A stretch of 64,000 nt of DNA from NCBI GenBank assembly GCA_910586125.1, contig CAJUHP010000008.1, positions 10,277 to 74,276 on the forward strand. Reading direction: 5' to 3'. The notes below the pieces were generated by a model. The model was not told the origin of the DNA and made no database searches. It saw only the letters and a list, made by a program, of their open reading frames with translations. Position 1 is the first letter of the stretch. Each line of letters starts with the position of its first letter. Below, in pieces: positions 8,417 to 17,827 of the stretch. The DNA is from an uncultured Lachnospiraceae bacterium. GTDB lineage: Bacteria > Bacillota > Clostridia > Lachnospirales > Lachnospiraceae. Both the position numbers and the translations under genes were made by a program.

Positions 8417-9553
8417 ATGAAGAAAGTGAAAGTATTGCAGTTTACAGTCGCGAAAACAAAGGGTGGAAGAACATTATATGTACTGAATAATTGGAAGCAA
8501 ATAGATAAAGAAAAGTTTCAGTTTGATTTCATCACTTTCAATAGAGAATTAGACTTTGAACAAGATTTAGTGAAGGAAGGTTGTCGGGTATGGCATTTAT
8601 CTTGTTATCCAGAAGATGACCGAGAACAATTTATAAAGGAGTTTGATGATATTTTAGATCAGGGATATGACATTATCCATATTCATACATCTTATTGGAA
8701 AGACACAATTGTAGAAGAGAGAGCTAAGATAAAAGGGATAAAAAAGATTATTATTCATGCACACAATATGGGAGCAGGAGCCACTTTAACAAAATCAGAA
8801 GATGATTTAATAAAAAGAAGGCATTATGAAATAAGAGATCGCATAACGGAAAATCTTGGAACAGACTATTGGACTTGTTCGTCGGAAGCTGCTCAATGGT
8901 TATATGGAGATAAAATTCCCTGTTCCCGAATTAAACGAATGAATACTGCGATTGATGTTGAAGGATTTGCTTATAAACCGATTGTCAGGGATGAACTCAG
9001 AAAGGAATGGGGATTAGAAAGCAAATTTGTATTAGGTAGTGTGGGACGGTTTGCATATCAGAAAAATCATTCTTTTATGATAAATGTCTTTTTTGAGACA
9101 AAAAAGAAGATACCAGGGGCCGCTTTGCTGCTGCGAGGAGAGGGGGAATTAAAAGAAGAACTGGAAGCACAAATCAGAGATTTAAGCTTACAGGATGATG
9201 TAAAATTTGTAGGAAGGATAGATCAGGTAGGAAAGGTTTTATCGGCAATGGACATATTTTTGATGCCGTCGCTTTTTGAAGGTTTTCCGGCTGCATTAGT
9301 GGAAGCTCAGGCATCTGGTCTTCCTTGTATTGTTTCTGATTTAGTTAGTAATGAGACAGAAATCACGCCATTAGTGTGTTATGAACCACTTGTTATCAAT
9401 GAATGGGTGAAAACGATTGAAGCAATATATAGGAAGCATGAAAATCGCATAAGCAGGCATAAAGAAGTTCGCGAAGCCGGTTATGAAATTCGAGATCAGA
9501 TAAAGAGAATAGAAGAGGCTTATTTAGAAGGCATAATAGAGGTAGATGAATGA
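8417..9553 (+). CDS. Glycosyltransferase, GT4 family
   Basis: The 378-residue protein has the two-domain GT-B layout of family 4: an N-terminal glycine-rich acceptor loop (TKGGRTLYV), a donor half starting near GSVGRFAYQKNHS, and the conserved E-x7-E region in FEGFPAALVEAQASGLP at about residues 290-310. This arrangement is common in EpsF-like enzymes of exopolysaccharide clusters. There is no membrane segment, so it should act at the cytoplasmic face on a lipid-linked acceptor. It does not carry the recurrent module. Its stop overlaps the ATG of the following epimerase gene (ATGA), pointing to coupled translation. Donor and acceptor sugars are unknown. Confidence 0.87.
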   Translation: MKKVKVLQFTVAKTKGGRTLYVLNNWKQIDKEKFQFDFITFNRELDFEQDLVKEGCRVWHLSCYPEDDREQFIKEFDDILDQGYDIIHIHTSYWKDTIVEERAKIKGIKKIIIHAHNMGAGATLTKSEDDLIKRRHYEIRDRITENLGTDYWTCSSEAAQWLYGDKIPCSRIKRMNTAIDVEGFAYKPIVRDELRKEWGLESKFVLGSVGRFAYQKNHSFMINVFFETKKKIPGAALLLRGEGELKEELEAQIRDLSLQDDVKFVGRIDQVGKVLSAMDIFLMPSLFEGFPAALVEAQASGLPCIVSDLVSNETEITPLVCYEPLVINEWVKTIEAIYRKHENRISRHKEVREAGYEIRDQIKRIEEAYLEGIIEVDE

Positions 9554-10491
9554 AAGCATTCGTAGCGGGAGGCGCCGGTTTTATTGGAAGTCATTTGATG
9601 GAAGCCTTGTTACAAGAAGGACATGAAGTTGTTTGTATGGATAATCTTTCATTAGGAAGACGGGCTAATATTGCACATTTATTAAAAGAAGATAAAATTC
9701 GTTTTTATGAAGAAGATTTATTAGATCTGGACAAGACAGATGAAATTATGAAAAAAGAAGAGATCGAATATGTATTTCATCTGGCTGCTAATTCGGATAT
9801 TCGGACCAGTGCAGAAAATCCTTCCGTTGAATATCGAAATACCTATAGTACAACATATAGTTTATTGGAAGGCATGAGAAAAAATCATATAAAGAAGATG
9901 TTTTTTGCATCTACCTCAGCGGTCTATGGGAATAAGAAAGATCAGATGTTAGATGAGGATACGCCGGATTTAAGGCCGGTATCCTATTATGGAGCAGCAA
10001 AATTAGGCAGTGAAGCGCTATTAAATGCTTACAGTTATATGAACGATATGTCAGTATTGGTGTTTCGTTTTCCTAATGTAATTGGACCAAGACTAACGCA
10101 CGGGGTTATTTTTGATTTTATAAGAAAATTAAAAGAAAATCCAAAGGAACTGGAAATTTTGGGAGACGGTCAACAGACGAAACCATATATTTATGTATTT
10201 GATTTGATCGATGCTATTATGCAGTTCATGAACACAATAGAGGCGGGAGTTAATTTATATAATATTGGCGTAGAAACGTCGTCGTCGGTAGCAGCGATTG
10301 CAGATATTGTATGTGAAGAAATGGGATTAAAAGATGTAAATTACCGCTATACGGGAGGCGCCGGCGGCTGGAAAGGCGATGTGCCAAAATTCCAATATTG
10401 TTTGGATAAAGTACATACTGCCGGGTGGCATGCGAAATATACGTCAGATGAAGCCGTGCGTAGAACGGTAAGGGATAACTGTGGAGGATAA
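9550..10491 (+). CDS. NAD-dependent sugar epimerase/dehydratase (extended SDR)
   Basis: The 313-residue protein is an extended short-chain dehydrogenase acting on nucleotide sugars. It has the NAD-binding GGAGFIGSH motif at residues 7-15, the catalytic serine region ASTSAVYG, the YGAAK (YxxxK) motif and GDGQQTKPYIYV, typical of UDP-glucose 4-epimerase relatives. It overlaps the GT4 gene by four bases and its stop is followed immediately by the heptose fusion gene. Because it heads the heptose genes, it may modify GDP-heptose or make another nucleotide sugar for the same polymer; sequence alone does not decide between epimerase and dehydratase. Confidence 0.85.
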   Translation: MKAFVAGGAGFIGSHLMEALLQEGHEVVCMDNLSLGRRANIAHLLKEDKIRFYEEDLLDLDKTDEIMKKEEIEYVFHLAANSDIRTSAENPSVEYRNTYSTTYSLLEGMRKNHIKKMFFASTSAVYGNKKDQMLDEDTPDLRPVSYYGAAKLGSEALLNAYSYMNDMSVLVFRFPNVIGPRLTHGVIFDFIRKLKENPKELEILGDGQQTKPYIYVFDLIDAIMQFMNTIEAGVNLYNIGVETSSSVAAIADIVCEEMGLKDVNYRYTGGAGGWKGDVPKFQYCLDKVHTAGWHAKYTSDEAVRRTVRDNCGG

Positions 10492-12372
10492 ATGAGAGCG
10501 ATTATTCAGGCTGGAGGAAAAGGGAGCCGTTTGCGCAATATTACAGGTGATGAAATTCCTAAACCGATGGTTTCCGTGGCGGGGAAGCCATTGCTCCAAT
10601 GGCAGATAGAACTGCTTAAAAAAAGTGGCATAGAAGAAATATTTTTAATTATAGGATATCTTGGAGGAGTGATCCGGGACTATTTTAAAAGTGGAAATGA
10701 ATATGGAGTTTCTATTACATATATAGAGGAAAAACAACCTCTTGGAACGGCGGGAGGATTGTACTATTTAAAAGAATATATACAACCAGAAGAAGACTTT
10801 GTTTTACTGTATGGAGATATTTTTCTGGATGTTAATTTATCAAGGTTTATGGCGTTTCATCAAAAGAAGAAAGCTGTTCTCACGGCTTTTGTCCATCCCA
10901 ATGGACATCCTTTTGATTCAGATATAATAGAAATGGATGAAGACAACAGGATTACTAATTTGTTGTCTAAAAAAGAAGCGCGGGTTGAGTGGTATGGAAA
11001 TTTGGTAAATGCAGCGCTCTATATAATTAATGTTAAAATAATTCAGAGATTAAAAAAAGTGCAAAAGGTTGATTTTGAAAAAGAGATTCTATTTGAAATG
11101 ATAAAAAAATCAGCTCCCGTATATGGGTATCGTTCTACAGAATATGTCAAAGATGCCGGAACAGAAGAGAGGCTCTGTGCCATAAAAGAGGATATTCAAT
11201 CCGGATTGATCAAAAAGAGAAGTTTGAAATATAAGCAGAAATGCATTTTTCTGGATCGGGACGGCACGATAACCAAACAAAATGGTCTGATTGACACAGA
11301 AGATAAGCTTGAAGTAATGGATTGCGCCGCGAATGCGATTCGAAAGATAAATGTCTCGGAATATTTAACAATTGTAGTGACAAACCAGCCTGTAGTAGCA
11401 AGAGGAATGTGTACAGAAGACGATGTAAAACGTTTTCACAAGAAAATGGAAACCTTGTTGGGAGAGAAGGGGGCCTATGTGGATGATATTATATTTTGTC
11501 CTCACCATCCGGATAAAGGCTTTCCCGAAGAAAACCCTGCATATAAGAAAAAATGCAACTGCAGAAAACCGGCTACAGGAATGCTGGAGCAGATGAAAGA
11601 GAAATATCATATTTCTTTAGAGGATTCCTGGATGATTGGCGATACAACAGTGGATATTATGACGGGGAAAAATGCTGGTATGAAAACAGCGCTGGTATTA
11701 ACTGGAGAGGCAGGAAAAGACGAAAAGTATGATGCTGTTCCAGACATTGTTGGAGAAGATTTAGAACAAATTGTGAACCAAATTTTAAAAATGCAATCGG
11801 GTACTGGTATGAATTATTTAAAAGATATTCGTGATTACATTGAATTGGAGAAAAAAACTTTAGATAGCCTGGATATCCATTCCATTGATGCTGCCATGCA
11901 TTTGATTCAGGAAACATATGAGAAGGAAGGAAATATTTATATTTTTGGAAATGGCGGAAGCTCAGCAACTGCGTCCCATTATCAGAATGATTTTAATAAA
12001 GGGCTTTCTGAAAAATTAGAAAAGAAATTTCGGATGGTTTGCCTGAATAATGATTTGCCAACTATTATGGCAATTGCAAATGATTTTTCTTTTGACGAGG
12101 TGTTTCACTATCAATTGGAGGGGCGCTTAAAAAAAGACGATCTTGTGATCGCTATTTCAGGAAGCGGTAATTCAAAAAATATTATTCGTGCGGTATCCTA
12201 TGCCAAAGAACAGGGAAATCAGGTAATCGGCCTGTGTGGTTATAACGGAGGACGTCTGAAAGAATTATCGGATATAGCAATCCATGTAAGTATTGACAAT
12301 ATGCAGATATGTGAAGATATACACATGGTTCTCGATCATTTAATGATGACAGTCTTTTATAAATATTTATAA
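10492..12372 (+). CDS. Trifunctional GDP-heptose synthesis fusion: HddC-GmhB-GmhA
   Basis: This 626-residue protein joins three enzymes of GDP-D-glycero-alpha-D-manno-heptose synthesis. Residues 1-235 are a sugar nucleotidyltransferase of HddC type (AIIQAGGKGSRLR, then IPKPMVSVAGKPLL). Residues about 248-435 are a HAD phosphatase of GmhB type (FLDRDGTIT at 252-260) with the typical zinc loop CPHHPDKG followed by CNCRKP. Residues 440-626 are a SIS-domain isomerase of GmhA type (FGNGGSSATASHYQND). The expected activities are sedoheptulose-7-phosphate isomerase, heptose 1,7-bisphosphate phosphatase and heptose-1-phosphate guanylyltransferase. The missing kinase step is the next gene. The ATG follows the SDR stop directly. 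All three domains look complete. Confidence 0.9.
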   Translation: MRAIIQAGGKGSRLRNITGDEIPKPMVSVAGKPLLQWQIELLKKSGIEEIFLIIGYLGGVIRDYFKSGNEYGVSITYIEEKQPLGTAGGLYYLKEYIQPEEDFVLLYGDIFLDVNLSRFMAFHQKKKAVLTAFVHPNGHPFDSDIIEMDEDNRITNLLSKKEARVEWYGNLVNAALYIINVKIIQRLKKVQKVDFEKEILFEMIKKSAPVYGYRSTEYVKDAGTEERLCAIKEDIQSGLIKKRSLKYKQKCIFLDRDGTITKQNGLIDTEDKLEVMDCAANAIRKINVSEYLTIVVTNQPVVARGMCTEDDVKRFHKKMETLLGEKGAYVDDIIFCPHHPDKGFPEENPAYKKKCNCRKPATGMLEQMKEKYHISLEDSWMIGDTTVDIMTGKNAGMKTALVLTGEAGKDEKYDAVPDIVGEDLEQIVNQILKMQSGTGMNYLKDIRDYIELEKKTLDSLDIHSIDAAMHLIQETYEKEGNIYIFGNGGSSATASHYQNDFNKGLSEKLEKKFRMVCLNNDLPTIMAIANDFSFDEVFHYQLEGRLKKDDLVIAISGSGNSKNIIRAVSYAKEQGNQVIGLCGYNGGRLKELSDIAIHVSIDNMQICEDIHMVLDHLMMTVFYKYL

Positions 12373-12390
12373 AGGAAAAGAGGGACGGAT

Positions 12391-13383
12391 ATGATCATTA
12401 CCAAGACGCCCTTTCGGGTTAGCTTTTGTGGCGGAGGAAGCGATATAGCGGATTTTTACAGAGAATACGGCGGTTGTGTTTTGAGTACCACAATTAACCG
12501 CTATATGTATTTGATGATCCACCCGTACTTCGATGAGAAAAAAACGGCTTTGAAGTATTCACAGAATGAGATCGTAGACAGTGTTTATGAAATTGACCAT
12601 TCTATTTTCCGCAGTGTTTTGAATGATATGCATGTAAACGGCGTTGAAATAACAAGTACGGCGGATGTGCCAAGCGGAACCGGGCTTGGGTCTTCCAGTT
12701 CGTTTACGGTAGGGCTATTGCATACATTGTATTGCTATAAAGGTAAGTACATAAGTAAAGCAAAGCTGGCAGAGGAAGCCTGCAAAGTCGAGATTGAAAA
12801 GCTGGGGAATCCGATCGGAAAGCAGGATCAGTATGCGGCCGCTTTTGGAGGCTTGAATTTTATTTCATTCCATAAAGATGATTTGGTATCGGTGGAACCG
12901 ATTGTAACAAAGGGAGAGACATTAAAAAAACTCCAGGATAATCTGGTTTTATATTATACGGGGATAACCCACAGTGCAAATGAGATCTTGTCGGAGCAGA
13001 AGAAAAACATATCGCATAAAGATAAGGCACAAAACCTGATCCGCATGTGTGAACTGGCAAGGAACTTAAAGCATGCTCTGGAGTGCAATGAATTGGAGGA
13101 TTTTGGAAGTATCCTCCATGAAAGCTGGATGAAGAAGCGGGAATTGGCTGGGAGCATATCGGATTCTAGGATTGACGGTTTGTACCAGTGTGCCATAGAA
13201 AACGGCGCTTTGGGCGGCAAGCTGCTGGGGGCTGGCGGCGGAGGTTTTTTGTTGTTTTATTGTCCCAGGGAACGGCAGGAGCGTTTGGCCAATCAATTGC
13301 GTTTAAGGCCATATGAATTTAAGTTTGAACATGACGGAAGTTCGATTGTGTATATTGGGGATAAGTATTGGGAAACAGTGTGA
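12391..13383 (+). CDS. hddA: D-glycero-alpha-D-manno-heptose-7-phosphate kinase (GHMP kinase)
   Basis: The 330-residue protein is a GHMP-superfamily kinase of HddA type. It opens with TKTPFRVSFCGGGSDIADF, has the ATP-binding loop PSGTGLGSSSSFTV at about residues 94-107, GKQDQYAAAFGG in the middle and a GGKLLGAGGGGFLLF motif near the C terminus. HddA phosphorylates D-glycero-D-manno-heptose 7-phosphate at C1 in the alpha form. It lies 18 bases after the trifunctional heptose gene, so the two genes together cover all four steps from sedoheptulose 7-phosphate to GDP-heptose. HddA-like and fucose-kinase-like enzymes are related, but the neighbour makes the heptose assignment strong. Confidence 0.9.
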   Translation: MIITKTPFRVSFCGGGSDIADFYREYGGCVLSTTINRYMYLMIHPYFDEKKTALKYSQNEIVDSVYEIDHSIFRSVLNDMHVNGVEITSTADVPSGTGLGSSSSFTVGLLHTLYCYKGKYISKAKLAEEACKVEIEKLGNPIGKQDQYAAAFGGLNFISFHKDDLVSVEPIVTKGETLKKLQDNLVLYYTGITHSANEILSEQKKNISHKDKAQNLIRMCELARNLKHALECNELEDFGSILHESWMKKRELAGSISDSRIDGLYQCAIENGALGGKLLGAGGGGFLLFYCPRERQERLANQLRLRPYEFKFEHDGSSIVYIGDKYWETV

Positions 13384-13451
13384 TGCTTTTGTTTGGATTA
13401 CAGCATGGCATTGGATGAAGAGCGATTCTTAAGTAGTGAAAGGCGGGTAAA

Positions 13452-14552
13452 ATGAAATTATACAATTGTGATATAGGCCGTTTTATGGAACTGATTTCCG
13501 AGAAGAAGCTGATCTGCTTTGGAGCAGGGCAGGCATTAAAAAATTTCCTGTCTTTTTTTGAAGGCTTTCACATTGAAAATAGCATTAGCTGTATCGCGGA
13601 TAACAACAGGGGGAAAATGGGGGATGTGTTTCAGTTTGAACAGATGAAGATCCCGATCGTTGGGGTGGAAGAGATAAAAGAACAGAAGGATTATATCTTG
13701 CTGATTTCGTGCCATGATGTATGCGGGGTATACGAGCAATTAGATGTATACCCGGAGTTAGAGGATTTGTGGTGCTTTTCTACTAAGTTTATATGTAGTG
13801 AAACGAATCGGAAAGAAGAAAAAAGCAGGAAGTACCCTGAGAGTTATAGAATTACGAAAGAGCCATTGATACCCAAGAAAATCCATTATTGTTGGTTTGG
13901 GAAGGGGAAGATTCCAGATCAGAATAAACGGTGGATGGAGAGTTGGGAAAAGTATTGCCCGGATTATGAAATAATTCGATGGGATGAAAGCAATTATGAT
14001 GTGACAAAAAATCAGTATATGTATGAAGCATACCAGGTTGGGAAATGGGGATTTGTTCCTGATTATGCAAGGATGGATATTATTTATAATCATGGTGGGA
14101 TATATCTGGATACGGATGTGGAGTTGTTAAAGAATTTGGATGAGCTGTTGTATCAAAAAGCTTTTGTTGGAGTAGATGCTACTCACAATATTAGTTTGGG
14201 ATTAGGATTTGGAGCTTGTAAAGGGTGTGCTTTTGTTGAAAAGATCAGAGATTTTTATTTGGGGAAGAGTTTTAGAAATAAGGATGGAAGTATAAATATG
14301 GTTCCGGCACCAACGTTGCAAAGGGATTTCTTTAAAAGGAATGGTTATGTAAATAATGGTAAATATCAGGTGATAGGTGAATTGACTATATATCCGGAGA
14401 AAGTATTGTCTGCAAAGTGTATTTATACAGGTAAAATCACACAAACAAAGCATACATTTTCTATTCATCATTATGACGGTTCATGGACATCCGGACGTAG
14501 AAATCAAGATTTGAAAAATGCAGATTTGTTCAGCAAGGCTGTTGCTATTTGA
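13452..14552 (+). CDS. GT32-like glycosyltransferase with N-terminal Rossmann-like module
   Basis: The 366-residue protein has an N-terminal recurrent module at about residues 18-115 (LICFGAGQALK, then CIADNNRGKMG). The catalytic part is a DXD-sugar-binding glycosyltransferase of GT32 type (PKKIHYCWFG, DYARMDIIYNHGGIYLDTDVE); the DTD is the expected metal and nucleotide-sugar site. No membrane segment is seen. The protein at 35493 has the same domain order and shares the WDESNYD, DYAR and HGGIY/YGGIY blocks, so the two are paralogues. It probably adds one sugar to the growing repeat; the sugar is unknown. Confidence 0.85.
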   Translation: MKLYNCDIGRFMELISEKKLICFGAGQALKNFLSFFEGFHIENSISCIADNNRGKMGDVFQFEQMKIPIVGVEEIKEQKDYILLISCHDVCGVYEQLDVYPELEDLWCFSTKFICSETNRKEEKSRKYPESYRITKEPLIPKKIHYCWFGKGKIPDQNKRWMESWEKYCPDYEIIRWDESNYDVTKNQYMYEAYQVGKWGFVPDYARMDIIYNHGGIYLDTDVELLKNLDELLYQKAFVGVDATHNISLGLGFGACKGCAFVEKIRDFYLGKSFRNKDGSINMVPAPTLQRDFFKRNGYVNNGKYQVIGELTIYPEKVLSAKCIYTGKITQTKHTFSIHHYDGSWTSGRRNQDLKNADLFSKAVAI

Positions 14553-14662
14553 GGATAGAATATAAATTTGTTTTTTAGTTCGATATAGATGATTGAAAAT
14601 AAGAAGTGTAATCAGACAAAACGAACGGAGAAGATAGGTACTTACAGAAAGGAAGAGGAGAT

Positions 14663-15471
14663 ATGGATACTAAAGGAATAGATATAAAGAAAAAACAGGA
14701 GATAGTATATTCTTGGCTAGAGGACGATGAGTCGAGGTTTATTTATGAACATAAGTTGCGCTTTAATTTGGATCATAATTATGAGCATATAAAGCAAATA
14801 ATGGAGAATTATACCCCAGAACTACGCGGGGAACCTTCATATCTGGGAAAAGAAAAACTTTTGATTGATGAGATACGAAAGGAAAAACGGCGAGTCGGTA
14901 TCTTTGGAGCCGGCTGTTTTGGAAAAAAGGCATTAGATTTCTGTCACAGAGAGGATTTTGTTACAAGTCAAAGATTTCTTGAGAGAATAAATCAAAAAGG
15001 TCTTTGTTGTAAGAGGATATAAACGTTTGAAACGGACGCAAAAAATGTAAGCAGGTGTGAAAGAAATATTCAAAAACTGGCTTTTAATAACATAGAGTTG
15101 ATTCATGCTGGCTTGTGGAGTACGGATACTATATTGCATTTTCACGAGTCTGGAGATGGCTCTTCTCATATAAATTGAGAAAAATGCAGAAAAGACTGTT
15201 TCAATACAAACAGTATCATTGGATACATACATACATAACAGAAACAGTGACATTTATTAAGATGGATATAGAAAGTTCTGAACAGGAGGCTTTGAGAGGA
15301 GCTGAACAAATTATAAAAAGAGATAAGCCTAAACTTGCTATTTGTCTTTACCATAAGAAAGAAGATATGTGGGAAATCCCTTATTTAATTAAGACTATGG
15401 TAGCAGAATACAAATTATATATCCGGCACTATAGCAATTCTGAATTAGAAACGGTTTTGTATGCAATATAA
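14663..15471 (+). pseudogene. Decayed FkbM methyltransferase with N-terminal module
   Basis: This region is a disrupted copy of the gene at 7290. The first open part (14663-15022) matches its N terminus (IVYSWLEDDESRFIYE, then GIFGAGCFGKKALDF) and then jumps straight to the segment equivalent to DFETSRLF, so about 100 codons are missing in frame. A TAA at 15020 and a TGA at 15177 interrupt the frame. Near 15180-15235 the homologous reading (NAEKTVSIQTVSLDTY) moves to another frame, and the match resumes in the open segment ending at 15471 (FIKMDIESSEQEAL, KPKLAICLYHKKEDMWEIPYL). Three independent lesions make a working enzyme very unlikely. The start still has a GGAAGAGGAG site. Confidence 0.92.
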
Positions 15472-15595
15472 AAGTTGAAGGTTATATGGGGGATGAAAAA
15501 ATATTTAACAGAAAAAGTTTTGCGGAGTATCTTGAACGGTTTAGCTAAGTACTTTTCCCTCTTAAGAGCTTAATTTTTGTAAAAGGAGATAATGA

Positions 15596-16615
15596 ATGAA
15601 CTACAAGATCATAATCTGGGGAACCGGCGAGCGAGCGAGGAAGCTGGTGGAAAGAAAATATTTTGAAACATGTGATATTCAGGGATTTGTTGATACTTAT
15701 AAGAAAGAAAAATCTTTTTTGGGTTATAATGTATTTGACATATTGGATTTGCCGGATAGCTTGAAATCAATAGATTATCTTGTAATTGCAAATCAATATT
15801 TTATAGAGATTCTTGCTCTCTGTGCCGAATTAAAAATTGATCGAGATAGGATAGTTATTACAGATAATGTGCAAGACTCTGTCTTTCAAGAGATGTTCTT
15901 AAGATTAAAAGATATATCAGAGGAGTTATATTTTTTGTTGGAAGACAGACAATTAAGGTTTGTCAAAACAAATGAGTCTGATCAAAAAGATCTGGGTCGA
16001 ATTACCGGAAAAGGCAAATACCAAACACCTATATATACGAAAGATTATTTTAGATATAGAACATTTGAATTTGTTGCAAAAGAGATTTTGCAAGACAAGG
16101 TAGAAGGTGCAGTAGCAGAACTGGGTGTTTTCAGAGGAACTTTTGCGTCCTTGATAAATGAGATTTTTAAAGAAAAACGGATGTATTTATTTGATACCTT
16201 CGAGGGCTTCGTAACAGAAGAGGCCGAAGATGAGGTTAAGATGGGAAGGTGCGATAGCAACTTTGTTCTGGCGCATAAGGATACGTCGGTAGAGCAGTTG
16301 TTAAAGAATTTACCATATCCCGAAAAATGTATCGTATGCAAAGGAATGTTTCCTGCATCTGTTACAGAAGAGGCCGCTAATGAAAAATATTGTTTTGTAT
16401 CGTTGGACGTGGACTTTGAAGAATCGACATATCAAGGTTTGAAGTTTTTTTATCCAAGATTAGCGGAAGGAGGCGCCCTGTTCCTTCATGATTACAATAC
16501 TTTTTATCTGGAAGGAGTAAAGTGTGCAGTAAAAAGATTTGAAAAAAATTTAGGGTTAAAGCTTAAAAAGGTTCCTCTGGCTGATCGGGCAGGGACGTTG
16601 GTAATTGTGAAATGA
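15596..16615 (+). CDS. TylF-like methyltransferase with N-terminal Rossmann-like module
   Basis: The 339-residue protein starts at once with a recurrent module (IIIWGTGERARKLV, then GFVDTYKKEKSFLG; residues 1-110). Its C-terminal half is a TylF/MycF-type methyltransferase: GAVAELGVFRGTFASL, LFDTFEGF, SLDVDFEEST and FLHDYNTFY, matching the SAM and metal-binding positions of the enzyme at 6268. I chose the ATG at 15596 because AAAGGAG lies seven bases upstream; an ATG four bases earlier is in another frame. It follows the FkbM pseudogene and a 124-base gap holding only a 20-codon open frame (15486-15548). It likely methylates a sugar hydroxyl. Confidence 0.82.
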   Translation: MNYKIIIWGTGERARKLVERKYFETCDIQGFVDTYKKEKSFLGYNVFDILDLPDSLKSIDYLVIANQYFIEILALCAELKIDRDRIVITDNVQDSVFQEMFLRLKDISEELYFLLEDRQLRFVKTNESDQKDLGRITGKGKYQTPIYTKDYFRYRTFEFVAKEILQDKVEGAVAELGVFRGTFASLINEIFKEKRMYLFDTFEGFVTEEAEDEVKMGRCDSNFVLAHKDTSVEQLLKNLPYPEKCIVCKGMFPASVTEEAANEKYCFVSLDVDFEESTYQGLKFFYPRLAEGGALFLHDYNTFYLEGVKCAVKRFEKNLGLKLKKVPLADRAGTLVIVK

Positions 16616-16624
16616 GGGATATAG

Positions 16625-17764
16625 ATGGAAAAGTTACTATCAGTTATTGTACCTGTGTATAATACAGGAAAATATATCCGTCAGTGTATTGAAAGCATAC
16701 GAAAACAGTCCTTAAAAAATATAGAGCTTCTTCTTGTGGATGATGGTTCAACAGATGGAAGCGGGAAGATATGCGATGAGTACAGCTGTTTGGATGGCAG
16801 GGTACGGGTTTTCCACCAAAAAAACCAAGGACCGATTGCCAGTAGAGCTTTTGGGACAGCAAAAGCTCAGGGTCATTATATTACCTTTGTGGATTCTGAT
16901 GATTTTGTGGATGGAAAGTCTTTTGAAATGGCAATATCCGACATGGAAAAGGGGATAGATGTTATTTCTTTTGGAATTGTACGGTACTATGATGAGGATA
17001 CTAAAAAAAATTCTTTCATTGAATATGAGATGGGAACATATCTGCAGGATGACATTCGGGAGAAAATATTCCCTTCGATGATTTGGGATGCTTCTAGGGA
17101 GACATTTGGCTTGGATCCGGCGCTGTGGAATAAAATAATGAAAAAAGAGCTTGTCAGCGCGGAGTATGCAAAATTAAAAAATGCTTCTTTCCATTATGGC
17201 GAAGATATGGCGGTGATTTATCCGTTGCTTTTAAAGGCGAAAACATTATCTTTGCATAATGAGTCGTATTACTATCACAGGCAGAGGAAAGGTGGTGAAA
17301 TTGCGGGTTATTTAAAAGATACGGCTTATCTTAAAAAGTTATATGAATTATATGCGTATTTAGTAAGTGTATTCGAAAAATATGATGGGCTTAGAAAACA
17401 GATTGATTTGTTCTATATCCATTCGGTTCAACTTGGTCTTTTGAGATATAATATGCCCAAACAGAGGATCCGCTATATGTTTCCTTTTGATAAAGTCATG
17501 AAAGGGGAGCGGATCGTTTTATATGGAGCAGGTACGGTAGGACAGGCTTATATGGATCAGTTGTCCCAGTTGGATTACTGTGAGGTGGTTTTATGGGTGG
17601 ATAAAAATTTTGATAAGTATGAAGATGGTCAGATTAAAAGCCCAGATAATATTATTAAGGTTGCGTTTGATAAAATAATTATTGCAATTTTCTCTGAACA
17701 AATTCGTGAATGCGCAAAAGAGGAATTAGTGGTATTAGGCATTAAAAAAGAAAAAATTTTTTAA
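16625..17764 (+). CDS. GT2 glycosyltransferase with C-terminal Rossmann-like module
   Basis: Residues 1-230 are a family 2 GT-A glycosyltransferase: VIVPVYNTGKYIRQCIES at the N terminus, DDGSTDGSG for the nucleotide, and FVDSDDF as the DXD-type metal site. The C-terminal 85 residues (about 293-379) are a recurrent module with an intact glycine turn (IVLYGAGTVGQAYM) and LWVDKNFD after the second strand. The protein has no transmembrane segment, so it should work on a lipid-linked intermediate in the cytoplasm. The GAGGGA ribosome site overlaps the stop of the previous gene, indicating cotranscription. Confidence 0.87.
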   Translation: MEKLLSVIVPVYNTGKYIRQCIESIRKQSLKNIELLLVDDGSTDGSGKICDEYSCLDGRVRVFHQKNQGPIASRAFGTAKAQGHYITFVDSDDFVDGKSFEMAISDMEKGIDVISFGIVRYYDEDTKKNSFIEYEMGTYLQDDIREKIFPSMIWDASRETFGLDPALWNKIMKKELVSAEYAKLKNASFHYGEDMAVIYPLLLKAKTLSLHNESYYYHRQRKGGEIAGYLKDTAYLKKLYELYAYLVSVFEKYDGLRKQIDLFYIHSVQLGLLRYNMPKQRIRYMFPFDKVMKGERIVLYGAGTVGQAYMDQLSQLDYCEVVLWVDKNFDKYEDGQIKSPDNIIKVAFDKIIIAIFSEQIRECAKEELVVLGIKKEKIF

Positions 17765-17827
17765 AAATATCCTTATTTGATATTATTCTTCTTTGTTGTC
17801 CGCATCAAAAGTTGAATGGAGATCGGG

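Noticed and set aside
14663..15471. Two separate small genes at 14663-15022 and 15115-15471
   Set aside because: Both parts align with one FkbM protein at 7290, so they are pieces of one pseudogene.
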